Origin: Aphelenchoides besseyi | Lineage: Eukaryota; Nematoda; Chromadorea; Rhabditida; Aphelenchoididae | NCBI GenBank assembly: GCA_024699855.1 | Contig: JAMPIQ010000001.1 | Location: 868,001-932,000, forward strand | DNA: 64,000 nt | Reading direction: 5' to 3' | Shown here: positions 32,166 through 44,335 of the stretch, in pieces | Layout: each line of letters opens with the position of its first letter | Position numbering within the stretch: position 1 is the first letter of the stretch | Program-made: the position numbers and the translations under genes | The notes under the pieces: generated by a model | Databases searched by the model: none | What the model saw: the letters and a program-made list of their open reading frames with translations, nothing else | What the model was told of the DNA's origin: nothing

Positions 32166-33158
32166 ATGGGTAAACAAATCGAAACGGCGATTCCTTTGGT
32201 CACGATATCGACTGAAGTGGAGAAAAATGAATCCGACGACGCTTCCGAAGTCCGATGTCCATTTTGGTTGCGCTTTTTTTTGACTCCAGCCACTCAATTC
32301 GTTGATCATTTACTTACCCCAAACAGTCGTCAAATTGATCGTCTGTACAATCACATCGCTGGGCTTCACGTTTTGGTTCGTTCATTTCTTCAAACTTTAT
32401 CTTTTCGGTTTTAGTGCTGGTTACGTCTTTTGGTCATTCCTCTTCTGTTCATTATCGTCGGATTGACACAAATTATCTTTCAAGATTTGGTTCTCGTGAA
32501 AAATCGACTGCACCGGACGCCGAATGCGACCACCGATCTCGGCGCTGTCTACAGCGCTTGGAACAAAAGTTTGTTTCTATTCACCGTTTTGCACTTTTGA
32601 TTTTAGTTTCTTTTCCTTATCAGTGCTTTTGGCACGAGATTGTCGCACTCGGGTTAGTTCTGTGGATCGTCGTTGTTTCGTTGACAAAAAATCCCGTTCA
32701 TTTCGCGCCTGTTCAATGGATTGCGGTCAGTTGGGCCTACAAGGGATTGAACGTTTGTCTTCAGATCTACAAGTTCTTCGACTATGTTTTCGTGTCCTTT
32801 GGTCACCACTACACACGCCTTCAAAACGAATTTCACAACTTCATGAACATGGAGCTCATTAAAGAAGACTTGAAACAGTGGATGCCGGAGTTCTACAAAT
32901 TCCCGATCCTCAACGTGAATTATCGTGAGTTCATTTAACTTCGAAAGTTCATTTCCTATTTCAGAATACGCACCAATTGTTCGTGTTACCGTCGAATTGA
33001 TTACCGCCGGCTTCTTCTTCGCTTTCATTTACTTGATCGAACGCGTGATGCTTTTTCATGGCTATGGAAGACGACTTGATGCTTTGGTAGATTTACATCT
33101 TTTTTTAGTCTTATTTCCGTTTATTTTCAGTACAAATATGTTCAACGGAAAATTTGAA
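32166..33158 (+). CDS. Multi-pass membrane protein, unknown, 276 residues
   Basis: Five exons: 32166-32375, 32415-32568, 32607-32924, 32965-33086, 33132-33158; phases agree. About four hydrophobic segments are visible: LRLLVIPLLFIIVGLTQIIF, EIVALGLVLWIVVVSL, a weaker one around FAPVQWIAVSWAYKGL, and VTVELITAGFFFAFIYLIE. The N-terminus is cytosolic-looking and acidic; a potential N-glycosylation site (NAT) lies in the first loop. I recognise no transporter or receptor motif. Confidence 0.6.
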
Positions 33159-33652
33159 GACCGATCACAGACTAGTCACCATTCCAATTCATGTTTCACT
33201 CTCTAATTCCACACATATTCTTGTTCTAAATCCACTGAATAAACGCTAATCACATACAACTCTTGAATTCCTTAGAAAACATTTATGATACTTTGGGACT
33301 TTTTCGGCTCTTTGTGTGAGAATATATCAACTTCTTGTCGATTTTCACGATCACTTGGTCCTTGAGTTTATTCGAGTTTTCATTTTCACTGCTTTCAGCA
33401 ATTGGTCGACAATTTCCAACTCATGACCTGCTGTCTACTGACCGTACTGTGATATTAAAGTTAAACGAACGGATACAGATATTAAGCGGAATCTTCTTTT
33501 GAACGCACTTACGCTTTCACGGCTTTAAAGCTTCCGAGTTGGCGACAAGTTCGTTCGTCCGCGTTGAATGGTTTTGGGCTGAAGGTGGTGACTGATATCC
33601 ATCCAAGTGCTTAGAGTTATCGCCGAGTGTCCTTTCGTTTTTTGTTCCAAAA

Positions 33653-33790
33653 ATGTCAAACGATTCGAGGGAGGAATCGATAGAAAGGTGAGTTGAAAAG
33701 GTTTTTGAGAACTTTCTTTTTTAATTCAAATCCTTTGGTTACTTTAGTTTGAAGTCGGTGCTCGTGTTGCCAATCGAACTGTTTGCTTGA
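33653..33790 (+). CDS. Possible micro-gene or orphan first exon
   Basis: ATG at 33653 starts MSNDSREESIE, followed by a strong GTGAGT donor at 33688. The nearest acceptor (TTACTTTAG, ending 33747) would add a short tail ending LKSVLVLPIELFA, 25 residues in all. It could instead be the first exon of a longer transcript; I found no downstream partner. Confidence 0.2.
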
Positions 33791-34617
33791 GCTCAAAGAC
33801 TACAGCACTGATCTTTCTAATAAGATTAGTTATGTTTTTAGAATCGTGAATTGAAGTGAACTTTTGTATTGAAATTAATTGCAATGTTGTTGATTATGTT
33901 GTTTCCAATTGAAATTGAACAAACTTTATTTGTTAAAGCACCGTTTAATTGGACGACCAGAATTGTTTAGAAACGGAATGTCGTAAATGAGACGAACATT
34001 AAGATACCTAGGAGACGAACGGATATGCGGAACCAAAAGAGTGTTATGTACATTGAATACGAAAATAGCATCACAGAAACACGTATGTTCTATCGGATAT
34101 CAGAGAGAAGTGGACAATCAAAAGATGAATTTGATTGCTTTCTGTTCAACGTAATGCTGTTGATTAGGAAAACGGTAATGGGCGGCTTTGTAGAAAAATC
34201 GCTAAAAAAGACGAGTAAGTTTTGAAAAATGGAACGCTAAGAAAGAGACAGCAGACAATTGAAATTGGAAAACTTCTGGTTAAACACGTTCAATTTTCTT
34301 ATCCCGCGGACAATTCAAATCGTCGGAAGACGAAACTGTGGATTCGTTCGTGAAACGTTGGTAGGGAATAATCCACGAAAATTTGCTGACCAATAGGGCC
34401 ATCTAGAAACAGAGAACGTGAAAGGAATGAAAAGGAGATGGCAAAGTTAAAAGCCCGAAATAGAAGGAATTAAGTTGGAGATAACATAAACATAAGAAAA
34501 GACTAATGAACGAAATGTATTGCGAGGAAAACAAAAGTACCCGGATTTTCTGATTTTTCGATCTATTTAACAAAACTAAGCAAAAGTAAAACGCAACAAT
34601 GAAACTAATTAGTCGAA
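33791..34617. other. Intergenic, no gene recognised
   Basis: AT-rich, with purine-rich tracts on the plus strand (34380-34560). No repeat or RNA gene seen. Confidence 0.5.
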
Positions 34618-36202
34618 TTAATCACAAACCACGTTTGACGGAAGCAAAAGACGTTGACGATCTTCTTTGTGATGGTCACAGGGACCACAGGACGATGCTC
34701 CGTCCAAATCAATGCAATCGACAACTGTTGAACCGGAGGCTCCACGAGCACTCAGTTTTCGTTGGTGGGCATTTTGCTTGACCAGAAGTCCGTGAATTAG
34801 CATTCCGCTAAGTGTAAGTGTCAGACCGATCATGTTGATCCAAGTAATCTTGTCGCCGTGCAAATGATGAGCAAGAAGCAAGGTGACCACTTCCTAAATT
34901 TTGCGATGTTTGTTTTGCTTCAGTTGGACTCACTTTTATGATACCCAAAAGATTTAACGTAATACCTGAGGTATTGACAAGCAATAGATATTCTAAAAAT
35001 TGAAATGAAATAAGTTAAGTGATCACTTGAACTAACCAGCCATTTCCATTAGGAACGCCAACACACCGCCGAGGAGAACCAAGATTACAACCAGTGTTGG
35101 CTCGTAAACACCGTCGAATGTTGTGAGAGTTGTCAAATTGATTTCACTTCCTAAAAAAATATTATGAACAGAAATTTCTTTAATCACTTACCTTCAACAA
35201 AATAGACAACGGGTACAATAGTAAGAAACATGTACGGTTGCACGTGAGCCACCATATCAAGAGGATGTCTTAGCGGTGAGGGATTGTCTTCTCCTTGCAT
35301 GATCAATTGACTGACCGACCATCTTAAACCTGAGCACATGGCAGCCAACTCAACCAACGACAATCCACGAATATTCAACTGTTCGGCTCGATAGGTGAAG
35401 AGAACAAGACCAAAAGCAATTAAACTCGCCGCAAAGCCCAATGATGGTCGCCATCTTTCCAAGCGCAGAAGAAGTGAGAAAGCAACAATGAAAAGAATGG
35501 ATGATGATTTTGCCATTGTGTAAAGTGAAACGGTCACATATTCAAGTGCCCAATTTGATAAGCCAATATCGAGCGACGCACATGCTCCAACCGGCAACAG
35601 CCATCGCAGTTGATCGCGAACTGGAACTCGTACTCGTCGTGTACGAGTGGCTAGTTCGACAATTGCGCGAATCAAAATGGCCAACCCAAACTTTGTAACG
35701 TAGTGACCACTGACTACAAGAAGCGGTAGCGGATAGTTCTAAACGTATGTTTTTAATTTGATGGTTGAATCGTTTTTTGACGATGTACAGTAGTTAGGGA
35801 AGTTTCAAAAGTGCTGTTTGTCGTTAAGATTGTTTCCGCAGTTCAGTTAGACGATACAAAAACGATCAACGCACGTTCGATGTTCGGTGAATGTCCGCGA
35901 TCAAAAGACAAATTTCACGGACATTCAAAAAACTGACGGAGACGTTTTTGGTTCTAGCAAAATGTCGAGAATCGACATAAACGTGATTCCCTATTGTGAA
36001 GAGACGATGGGCACTTTAAATTGTTAAAATATCACAAGTGGAGGTGTTTAGAAGGCGAAGACTTTTGGTCGTCGTAAACATATTCGTTTAGACGATTTCT
36101 CTTTTGTTGTTTTGAACTAACCTTAATAAACCACTTCTGGTAGAACGTCAAGCCTACACTTAGCGGGTAGTAGATGGCGATCATCAGCAGTAACTTGAAC
36201 AT
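34618..36202 (-). CDS. SLC35C2: SLC35C2-type nucleotide-sugar transporter
   Basis: Golgi/ER membrane transporter of the drug/metabolite-transporter superfamily; the vertebrate member influences GDP-fucose supply and Notch fucosylation. Five exons on the minus strand: 36202-36122, 35738-35192, 35150-35037, 34992-34934, 34893-34618; 358 residues, close to the usual 365. Diagnostic stretches are YYPLSVGLTFYQKWFIK, SLDIGLSNWALEYVTVSLYT, AKSSSILFIVAFSLLLRLE and GLRWSVSQLIMQGEDN, then a C-terminal run EVVTLLLAHHLHGDKITW. About ten helices are expected. The first intron is 383 nt, long for this genome. A CTACAG acceptor just upstream of the ATG (36222) could be trans-spliced or join an unseen 5' exon. 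Confidence 0.9.
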
Positions 36203-39200
36203 ATTTTTCGCGAATTCGTAGACGTGTTCTCTTCGCCTGTAGATGAGATTCGTGGGTCGAGTCGGAAGGAAATGCGTCCAAAAATGCCTGCACCCAATAG
36301 TTTATGTACAAAGTGAAAAGTTGTGGTCAATTCTCGAGGAATCAGTTGAACATTTTCGGAGTGCGTTTGGCCGGTTGTTCCGCTTTTCCAGTTCACACGT
36401 TTAAGTACGTTCCGTGTTTTGGAGACTGAAAAAACCGAAAGTCATTACTAATCCTTTAAACAATTTGCATATTATACTCGTGACCAAATGATGCAATTCG
36501 CTTGAGTTCAATAACACAAAAAATCACGTTCAAATGGGTATGTGAAGGAGTGTGTGATTTGAGGTTTAGTTTCGCACAAATTTTATAAGTCAACAATTGA
36601 AAATGATTAATTGAATGACTTGAAAGAACGTCTAGAGTTGTAGCTTCCGAATCACAAATTGTTTCTTTACGCGTCAATTAAACCAAATCGCTTTTCGCAA
36701 CCATTTTACACTTTGACTCATCCGGTATTGCGGAGAACGACAAGTATAAGTAACTAGTGACCGCCTTTATATTACCCGAAAGTTAACAAAACATCGTTTT
36801 TGCATAATTTGTCTACCGATCTTTGCAAACGAGTGACTTGCGTTCCATCAAAACAACTTGGGTGAATCGATAGTTATTTTGGGCGTTGGCTTTCGATTGC
36901 AGAGTAATACTTGGTTTGAGCGCAAAACTGAACGAAAGACCAATGACCGGAAAGACTGGAAAACGCAACGCTTCATCCACTTGCTTGAACATTGATCGCT
37001 CTTGGATTAACACTGCGCATTGGGAATGGGAAAACAAAGTGAACACGCGGAATGTTGGTCCCCATTTATGATAACGAGAACTGATAACGCGAAGACGCTC
37101 GGTGCTTATTCGTTTATTTGAGCGTTCCGCTTCGAAGAAACGCTAAAAAGTTGAAGCTGCGAAAATTGCGAATTGGTTCTGGAAAAGAAGATACAACGGT
37201 GAATGTCAATCAGTTGGGGGGCGACCATTGGCCGGTGGGTGTCAATGCTAAACATGAACTTTGAGTAAGTTCTTTAAATATCGCTATCAGTACATGACTT
37301 TCGAAAGGTTTCGAAATTTGGGTCGTTCAATTTCCATATTAGTCAGTTTTGACGATATTGCAACGCGCGAACACGGAAAACTTTCGGCTATGAGTCAAAC
37401 GGCTTACGATTTGCATCGCAAATTGAAAACGAAACGACATACCGTTGTCTGTCGTGGAAACTAGAGGTGAGCGGATGAAGTGAAGTCGTCCACCGGCTTA
37501 TTACGCACACAAACGTCTGCTGTGATCGGGAGCGGAGGGACCGTTCGCACGTGTCGCGACCACCAAAACCGTTGCACGGTCTGAAACGAAACCTTTGATA
37601 AATCGGAACGAGGATCACAAGCCCTCTGGAGCACACGAACGAAAAACATCGAGAGAAACAGGAGGAAATTCATTGAAAAAACAAACGCGGAACCGCGTGT
37701 CGAAAAACATTCGAAGAATTAAAAGTTCAAAAAGATAAATAACACTATTTGTGTGAAATCCAACTCACTACTTGAATGAAAAGAGTTGCGGTTTCTTGGC
37801 AAACACGTGCTCTCACCGCAAGCGAAGATTGAGGAGCAAATAGACGTCGTCCCTTTCGCTTGCAAACAATCGAGATTCGCACACGATTCGAGAAGATGGA
37901 CAGCGCACTACTTGGCGTCCGACTTGCAAATACTGAAACTAATTATGGAAACCCGAAATTGGATTTCCGAAATGAAGCGACGTTCCGGAGCCCTCAAACA
38001 AACTCGAGAGTTTGTTTTCATCGATCCGCTCATTTCTTTCGTTGACTAAAATCTGCAGAAAAAACCGCGTGGTCGGTTGTCGTGGCGACGGACTCTTTTG
38101 CGCATCCGTTCTTTCTGGGTAATCGGGGGCTGTGGATGCGCAAGTGAGCGAAGTGATTTGAGAAGAAGCACCAACAAGAAAACTGCAGATTAAATGACTT
38201 CAAAAGCACTACCAAAAACCTCACTGGTTAATTGGTGTAATGGATCGAAAGCGAATTTCTGGACAACTGTGTGGTGGCCAACTGTTTCTTTCGGATTCAT
38301 GTCCGCAGGCATTTGCGTTGTTTCTCGGCCAACCAGTGACTTCAGATGTTGGGTTTGTATCTTGTGATCATGGTCGATATGATGAATTTTTTGTTACAAC
38401 TTCCATTTTCTTTCCAATCAATTTTAATGGCGCGTACTCTCGCACTTGCAACATTGCGATTTGTCGTTGAATTGCGAAAATCTGTCCGAGACGATCACCA
38501 TTCGAAGGTGTTCGACGATTAAAAACGATTTGTTCCGCCGACTGATGACCGTCGCACGCGAACGACTGCACCACCCTCTCGAGTTGACGATGTGTCGGTG
38601 ACAGAAGAATGTTGCTATTCATTTAAACACATTGGTGATTGTAAAGTTCCTTTTTTGGAGTTTTTCGTGCCCTTTGTTTTGGAACAAGAAATTTTTACTG
38701 TGTCTTGGCGGATTTCAAAGCTTATTCCTACGCGAAGATTATCAGTTGGAGTGGAAATCGAATGACGAGATTGTTTTGATTAAAATCCCTCCAATTCGAA
38801 AGTCAATGAACGTCGTTGACGACTTTGCAGCGTTTTTGCACGAACATGCAACGATTACGTTTCTTTTCGATTGCTCATTGGAATTGCAGATAAAACGTCG
38901 AGATTTGTTTATTACTGTAGTGAGATGAGGTCTTTTGAGTGCCTTCAATCTTCTTCTTTTCAACCAATTAACCGAGTAATGTCAACGATAACTTTCACTT
39001 TTGTAGCTTATGTTCTCTATTCATCTTTTGGCCATTCAGTTTCGCATTCCTACGGGCCACAACGAACAAAATTGCCGAGTCCTTCGCACATCAAAGTGGT
39101 CGTTTTTCTCGCCGCTAAAAAGCGAGCGTCCGATGTTGCGGAGCAGTGAACTAAACCGCCCAAAGCCAAATTCCTTTTCGCAATGTTTTTTGGGCTTTAG

Positions 39201-41055
39201 GTCCGTTGCAATCATCACGACGAAGAGGCAGTTCGTTGTTCCAAATTTGGTCCAATCTTTAAGGGCCATGATGGGAGAGTGTTTGCTCGAAGAGAACCAC
39301 GCGGTTTTGATTTGTAAGTTGAGACTCGAAACCCTCTTCCCAACGAAGACCTTCGTATGAGTTCATTCGCCATTTCGATACTGTTGTATTGAAAGCTAAT
39401 TGACTTTTTTTACTATGTTTCATTAATCTTTTCAATGTACGGTTTGCACGTTCGTTTCGGCTCGTGCATTCGAAATGAGAAGAGTGCACGTTTTCATGTC
39501 ACTTATACGGAGTGCCGATGATCTTGTTGGCACTTTTCGAATGACAACATCGAGTTCATTTGTCAATGGAACGGAAGATACGAGAGTCAATTTCGTGCTC
39601 TTTCGTTCATTTCAACTTATCGTACTTCGATAGTTGTCGAGTCAACGAGCACAAATGTCAAATGCTGCCGATCGGATTGTTATTGCAAATGCAAATTAAT
39701 GTTTTGATCGACGGACGACCAACGACTGATCAGAGAGTCGCATGATCGCACAATCCCATCTGTCTTATCAGTCGTTATGGTTCTCCTTCGATCGCTTTTC
39801 TTCGTTTATTTGCGTTAGAATTTGACGAAAATTGCGAAACGTGACCTGAAACGCCATTTCAATCGTTCGTATTGTTTTGGTAACGAGAAATGATCTATGA
39901 TTTCTCGATTCTTTCTTTGGGGTGGTCCTTTTATACTTTTTGCTTCAGTTTGTTTTCGGTTTGTGAAGACCAATTTATTGACCTCGAATTCCCACATTAC
40001 AGTTGTCATGCTCACGTTTCCTTCTCACAATCGATGTCAAAGACCAACGACTTTTCGTTGGTTCATGTTACTCTAATCGCTCTCACAACGTCACAGCCGA
40101 ATCGCCGCCAATCAATTTTGCTTATTAGCGGACTCTCGATAGTTGTTGGCCAATGGGCGAGAAGCGGAAACATTGCCGATCTGTTCGCCTTTCTAACGGG
40201 ACTTCCCGAATCGCAGTTGTCGTCTACCATCGTCATTTTCGTTCCTGTCGTTCCGTGACGTTCTTATTCCCACTTGCTTAAATGTCCCCGACTAAACAAA
40301 CCGAAAAGTCAACCTACCGGCCTTCGGAAAGCAGATAATTTTTGAGTGGTTGGACAATTTTAAGACATTTTTTACGATCGAGTTTACAAACCATCGAAAT
40401 CTGACACCACAACATATTCAATCGGTTTTTCGTTCTTTTGTGTTTGGAATTGCCGCCAGACGGAGAGACCTCTTGTTGTCATTTGAGTTCGCGATTCAAG
40501 TGCGAAGATCGTTTTTGGCATTCGAAAAGCTTTTTATTGGACGCCGCGTCATTTACGTATTCGATCTCATCAAATTTCCGTTACAATCTTTTCCTGGTCG
40601 TGTGTCTCTCTTGGTTGTATGACTAAGGATGCGCGTATTTCCGTTTTGTTTCGTTTGCCTTTGGGACGTCATTCCACGTGTTGTGAGATCTCATCGCGCG
40701 GTTAACCGAATTCTGTTACCTCCACTTTCATGAATCGTACAACTCCGACAATTTCAGGCAATTCAACGGTCTGTGGTTAACAAACTCCGCCGGTTTTCCG
40801 CAGTCGTTTTTCTTTTCGCTTCCGACGGCCATAGGCCAAAGGTCTCTTTTACTGTTGAGTGCACAAAGTGAGTACGTAGTCCGCGGCCCGACGCACCAAT
40901 TAGTTGGTATTTGAGCTTAAGATTTATAAGCAGCTCTATCGACATCAAAAGACGTCTCCGTTCGTTCGAACTCACTCGATTTCCGGACTGTTCCACGCAA
41001 TCGAACATTAGTGATTACGGCGTTCGACCCTTGAAATTCGAGAGCTAATCGCATC
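36203..41055. other. 4.9-kb intergenic region
   Basis: No gene supported. Many open frames of 60-120 codons exist on both strands, but all have random-looking composition and no conserved motif, splice series or promoter. Confidence 0.5.
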
Positions 41056-42823
41056 GAATGGACGCAACGAAAAGGTACGTTCCCGAATACACACCGAGAA
41101 ATTTTGTTTACTGTAAAATATCTCCGAAATTTCCGGTTTAAATAGTGACACTTGAACTTTTCAACATTTCTGAATTCTTGTAAAGCATCTAGACTTTGTA
41201 CCCACTGATTGTACGTTCTGAAGTTGAATGGGAGTTAATGTTCTGGTTATATTTTATAGGATTTGCGGAGCTAATCCTTGTGTTTGCAGCAATCAACTGT
41301 GTAATCGTGCATCTTCGTAGTTCCAATGTTGTGTATGCGGTTACCTTTTACGTCGAGAACTCTATTCGAGGTTCACAGTTTAATCTTTGACTCGGTAAAC
41401 TCATTGAATAGGGAATCCGTTCACGCATCGATTTGTGCTTGAAAGGTTTCTTTTCCTCGTGTCTTCCGCTTTACAACCAGGAACGAAATTCGCAAAGAAG
41501 GAATATGGCCAGAATGGGCGGTCTTATTGTTCTCGACGCACCGAACATTCATAAATTGCATTCTCGACAATGCGAGTGTTTGTGACAATACGTGTGCACG
41601 CGTTTGTTTTAACGCTTTTGGGAACTTATTGAGAGTCAAAGTGTTCAAGCAAATAGTCATTTATGGTTACTAGTGGTGACTGTCCCTAAGCTTCTGAATA
41701 ATGTAGTTTATGAATCGGCAAGAAACTCGATTTTGCAAAACTGTTCGACACTTTCTATGAATGCCTAATATTCAATTGTTTACGTGCAGACTGCCAGTAC
41801 TCCTCTTCCATTAGAGTGCTTCTTTGTTTTCGCGGAACAATGTTCAAAGTTCATAAGGATGCTTAGTGCGCAGTTCTGCGTTTAAGAAAAAACAATAAAT
41901 TACTGTTCAATCATCACGCTTCGTAGTGTTTTCATCATTGATCTAACTTTCGAGTTTTAGCTGCCAAGCGAGCACGTCGACAATCAAAATTTCAACCAAC
42001 TGCACTCCGGCAATTCTAATGGCTGCAACAACATCTCCAGCACCAACAACAATGAAGAATGGACGTGAGCGAAAATGGAAATCAAAAAATGGTGAACGTC
42101 TTCGCGATCATTTGGGCTTCCGACTTCGTGCTTCGGGAGTTTGTGTTCGACGCAGTGAAATCAATGGGGAATTGGAGGTTTTGCTCGTGAGTGCTCAACG
42201 GGGACCGAACGCCTGGACATTGCCCGGTGGTGGTGTGGAACTTGGCGAGCAGATAAACGAAGCAGTGATTCGCGAAGTCGAAGAAGAAGCCGGTATTCAA
42301 GCGGACATCGTCGAGTTGATTGGCGAGTTCAAAGTAAGTTAATGTTCTCATGGTTAATAAAAGCTTCTTAAACGTCGATACCCTCTTCTTGATAATCATT
42401 TTTATGCTTAACCGGAAAAAGACAAAAAGAGAATCCCGCATTTTTGACGACTATTCGAATCAAAACTATCTGTGTACAAAAGAACAGGAGTAGTAAATGA
42501 ATTATGTTTAGGATCACGAACGTTTGCATCGAACCGCATTGTTTTTGTTGTCACCCGTTAACGAACTACACGAATGGCAAGACGGAAAAGACGGACGTTT
42601 GCGGTGTTGGCTGCGTTACAGCGAGGCGTTAACGGTGGTGAAACCTAATCAACGGTTGATGATTGAGCAGACTGCGTACCGAATGTAAGTAGCTGTTGGC
42701 TAAGCCAGTTTCTGGAAGAGAAGTTTATTGACTAACAATAAGCTTTTACGAACTCACCTGCATCTCTGAATGTTCGTTGCTTTCAGTGCCGAAATCGAGA
42801 AGACCGCCATGTCGGCGCGATGA
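41056..42823 (+). CDS. Nudix hydrolase, diphosphoinositol-polyphosphate type
   Basis: Hydrolase of nucleoside-diphosphate-linked or diphosphoinositol substrates. Exons 41056-41075, 41961-42333, 42512-42684 and 42787-42823; 200 residues. The Nudix box is complete: GGGVELGEQINEAVIREVEE then EAGI, matching Gx5Ex7REUXEEXGU with the metal-binding glutamates. FRLRASGVCVRR and NAWTLPGGG resemble the DIPP (NUDT3/4) subfamily. Exon 1 (MDATK) is joined by an 885-nt intron from a GTACGT donor. Alternatively the acceptor at 41960 is trans-spliced and translation starts at 42019. At the 3' end, splicing at GTAAGT (42685) adds 12 codons; without it the frame stops at 42686-42688. The terminal exons overlap the ARFRP1-like gene on the other strand. 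Confidence 0.85.
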
Positions 42824-43989
42824 ACAGATTCGCAAATCTCCTGACAAACGTCACGGAGACGTTGTGATTGTTGAGCACGGGATACAGTTGTTTTATTTTT
42901 ATTAAAGTTTCGCATCTTTTCCGAATCCCTTGTCGAAGACGAATTGGTCGACAACGAGCATTGGCTTGGAGTTCGTTGTTGTGTTGGCGGTACAAAGTCG
43001 GGTTTCTCCCAACCATACGCCCGATAAACTTCGTAGTTCGCTTCGTCTTGCGATGTCCAACCGTTATTATCATTCGTCATTTCGTGTATCGCTCCATTTC
43101 CTATGAATTAGTTATTCAGTGATCATATCCCCCATGTGACCCCTAGTTTCATGCATTTGTTTTTGTAGGCTAGTTATTTTCAAGAATCATGACCATTGGA
43201 TTCAATATGGAGTCCATCAGAAGACATATCAAAAAATGTAAAAAGACAAAAAAGATTGAAATAAAATGTCCAAATACTTCAACTCATTGATTCATTGAAG
43301 AAACTAACCGTGCGAACAATTTTGTTCCGAATCAGCTCGTGACTCGTCGGCGTCCGTGTCCGTTCCGGTGTCTCTTTTGGATTCAACCACTTCACTGCTT
43401 GTCGTCTGGACATCCAGGAGATCGCATTTGTTGAAAACAATCATCAAAGGAACAACATGAGCGTGCTCGAAGTTCATCAGTTTGTCTAAAATTCAAGAAA
43501 AAATAAATGTAAAAGAAACTCAGCTACCCAGTGCTCGAATACATGCTTCGAAGTGATCGTTCTCGGCACAGGAATCAACCACGAAGACTATGGCATGACA
43601 GTCTTCGATCTAAAACGGAGAGTTAATGAGCCAATAGAATCACTTACGTATTTGTCCCACATTGAAATCAGCTCTTCATTGCCGCCAACATCCCAAAAGT
43701 TCAAAACGAAACCGTCGACATCGAACTTGACAACTGAACAGTAAAGTGCGATCATCTCTGTGATTCGCTTTTGACTTACGATTCAACCCAATGGTCGGTG
43801 TGAAGCGTTTTGGCATATGAAATTTGGGATCACATTGAACGCGAAATTGTTCGGTAAATGTCTGAACGGAAATAGAAGTCGAAAGAATTCTCTTACCGTC
43901 TTCCCGGAGCTCTCCGGCCCGCAGACCAAAACGAAATACTCGTCCTTCTTCGTCATCTCCCGAAACATTCCAGCACCAAGAGCGAACAT
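42645..43989 (-). CDS. ARFRP1: ARFRP1-like small GTPase with enlarged C-terminal half
   Basis: Arf-family GTPase; ARFRP1 works at the trans-Golgi upstream of Arl1 and golgin recruitment. Seven exons on the minus strand: 43989-43897, 43861-43780, 43733-43648, 43609-43528, 43485-43309, 43100-42758, 42711-42645; 309 residues. The start MFALGAGMFREMTKKDEYFV resembles ARFRP1, not Arf1, and lacks the myristoylation glycine. G1 is GPESSGKT, G3 is WDVGGN (Gln to Asn at the usual WDxGGQ), G4 is NKCD and G5 is SAL near FSISALKATN. About 110 extra residues, acidic and S/T-rich (DTGTDTDADESRADSEQN), sit between G4 and G5. The 208-nt intron before exon 6 and the overlap with the Nudix gene leave the last third less certain than the first. 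Confidence 0.82.
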
Positions 43990-44335
43990 TTTAATCGTAA
44001 AACACAACCCGTGACCAATTAGTTAAATTCGAAGGATCATCACTGAAATCGGAAGTTGAACATACAAGTGGGTTGTTTTCGAAAAGCTGCTGATTCGAAG
44101 AAAAATAAACTCACACACGATATTCTGAGCAGGAAAGAAAGGAAAATGAAACGACAAATCCACGATTCCAGATTGACATCGAAGGAAAAATTTCGAGTTG
44201 CAACAGAAAGCCAACGATAGTGCGCAGATTCGCTGAATTTTTGTTTTAATGTTCGGAAATTTTTTCGTTTTAACTCAAAAAGAACATCGATTTTGCGTTT
44301 TTATTCAACGTTCTTTTCCAGCCGATTTCGGTGAG
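43990..44335. promoter_or_regulatory. Bidirectional promoter of ARFRP1-like and DMAP1
   Basis: 346 bp between divergent start codons. A CTTTTCCAG acceptor 15 nt before the DMAP1 ATG is probably for trans-splicing. No TATA box recognised. Confidence 0.5.

Noticed and set aside
42754..43080. Independent short gene MTNDNNGWTSQDE...
   Set aside because: It joins in phase to the GTPase exon 5 upstream and carries the SAL region, so it is better read as ARFRP1-like exon 6.
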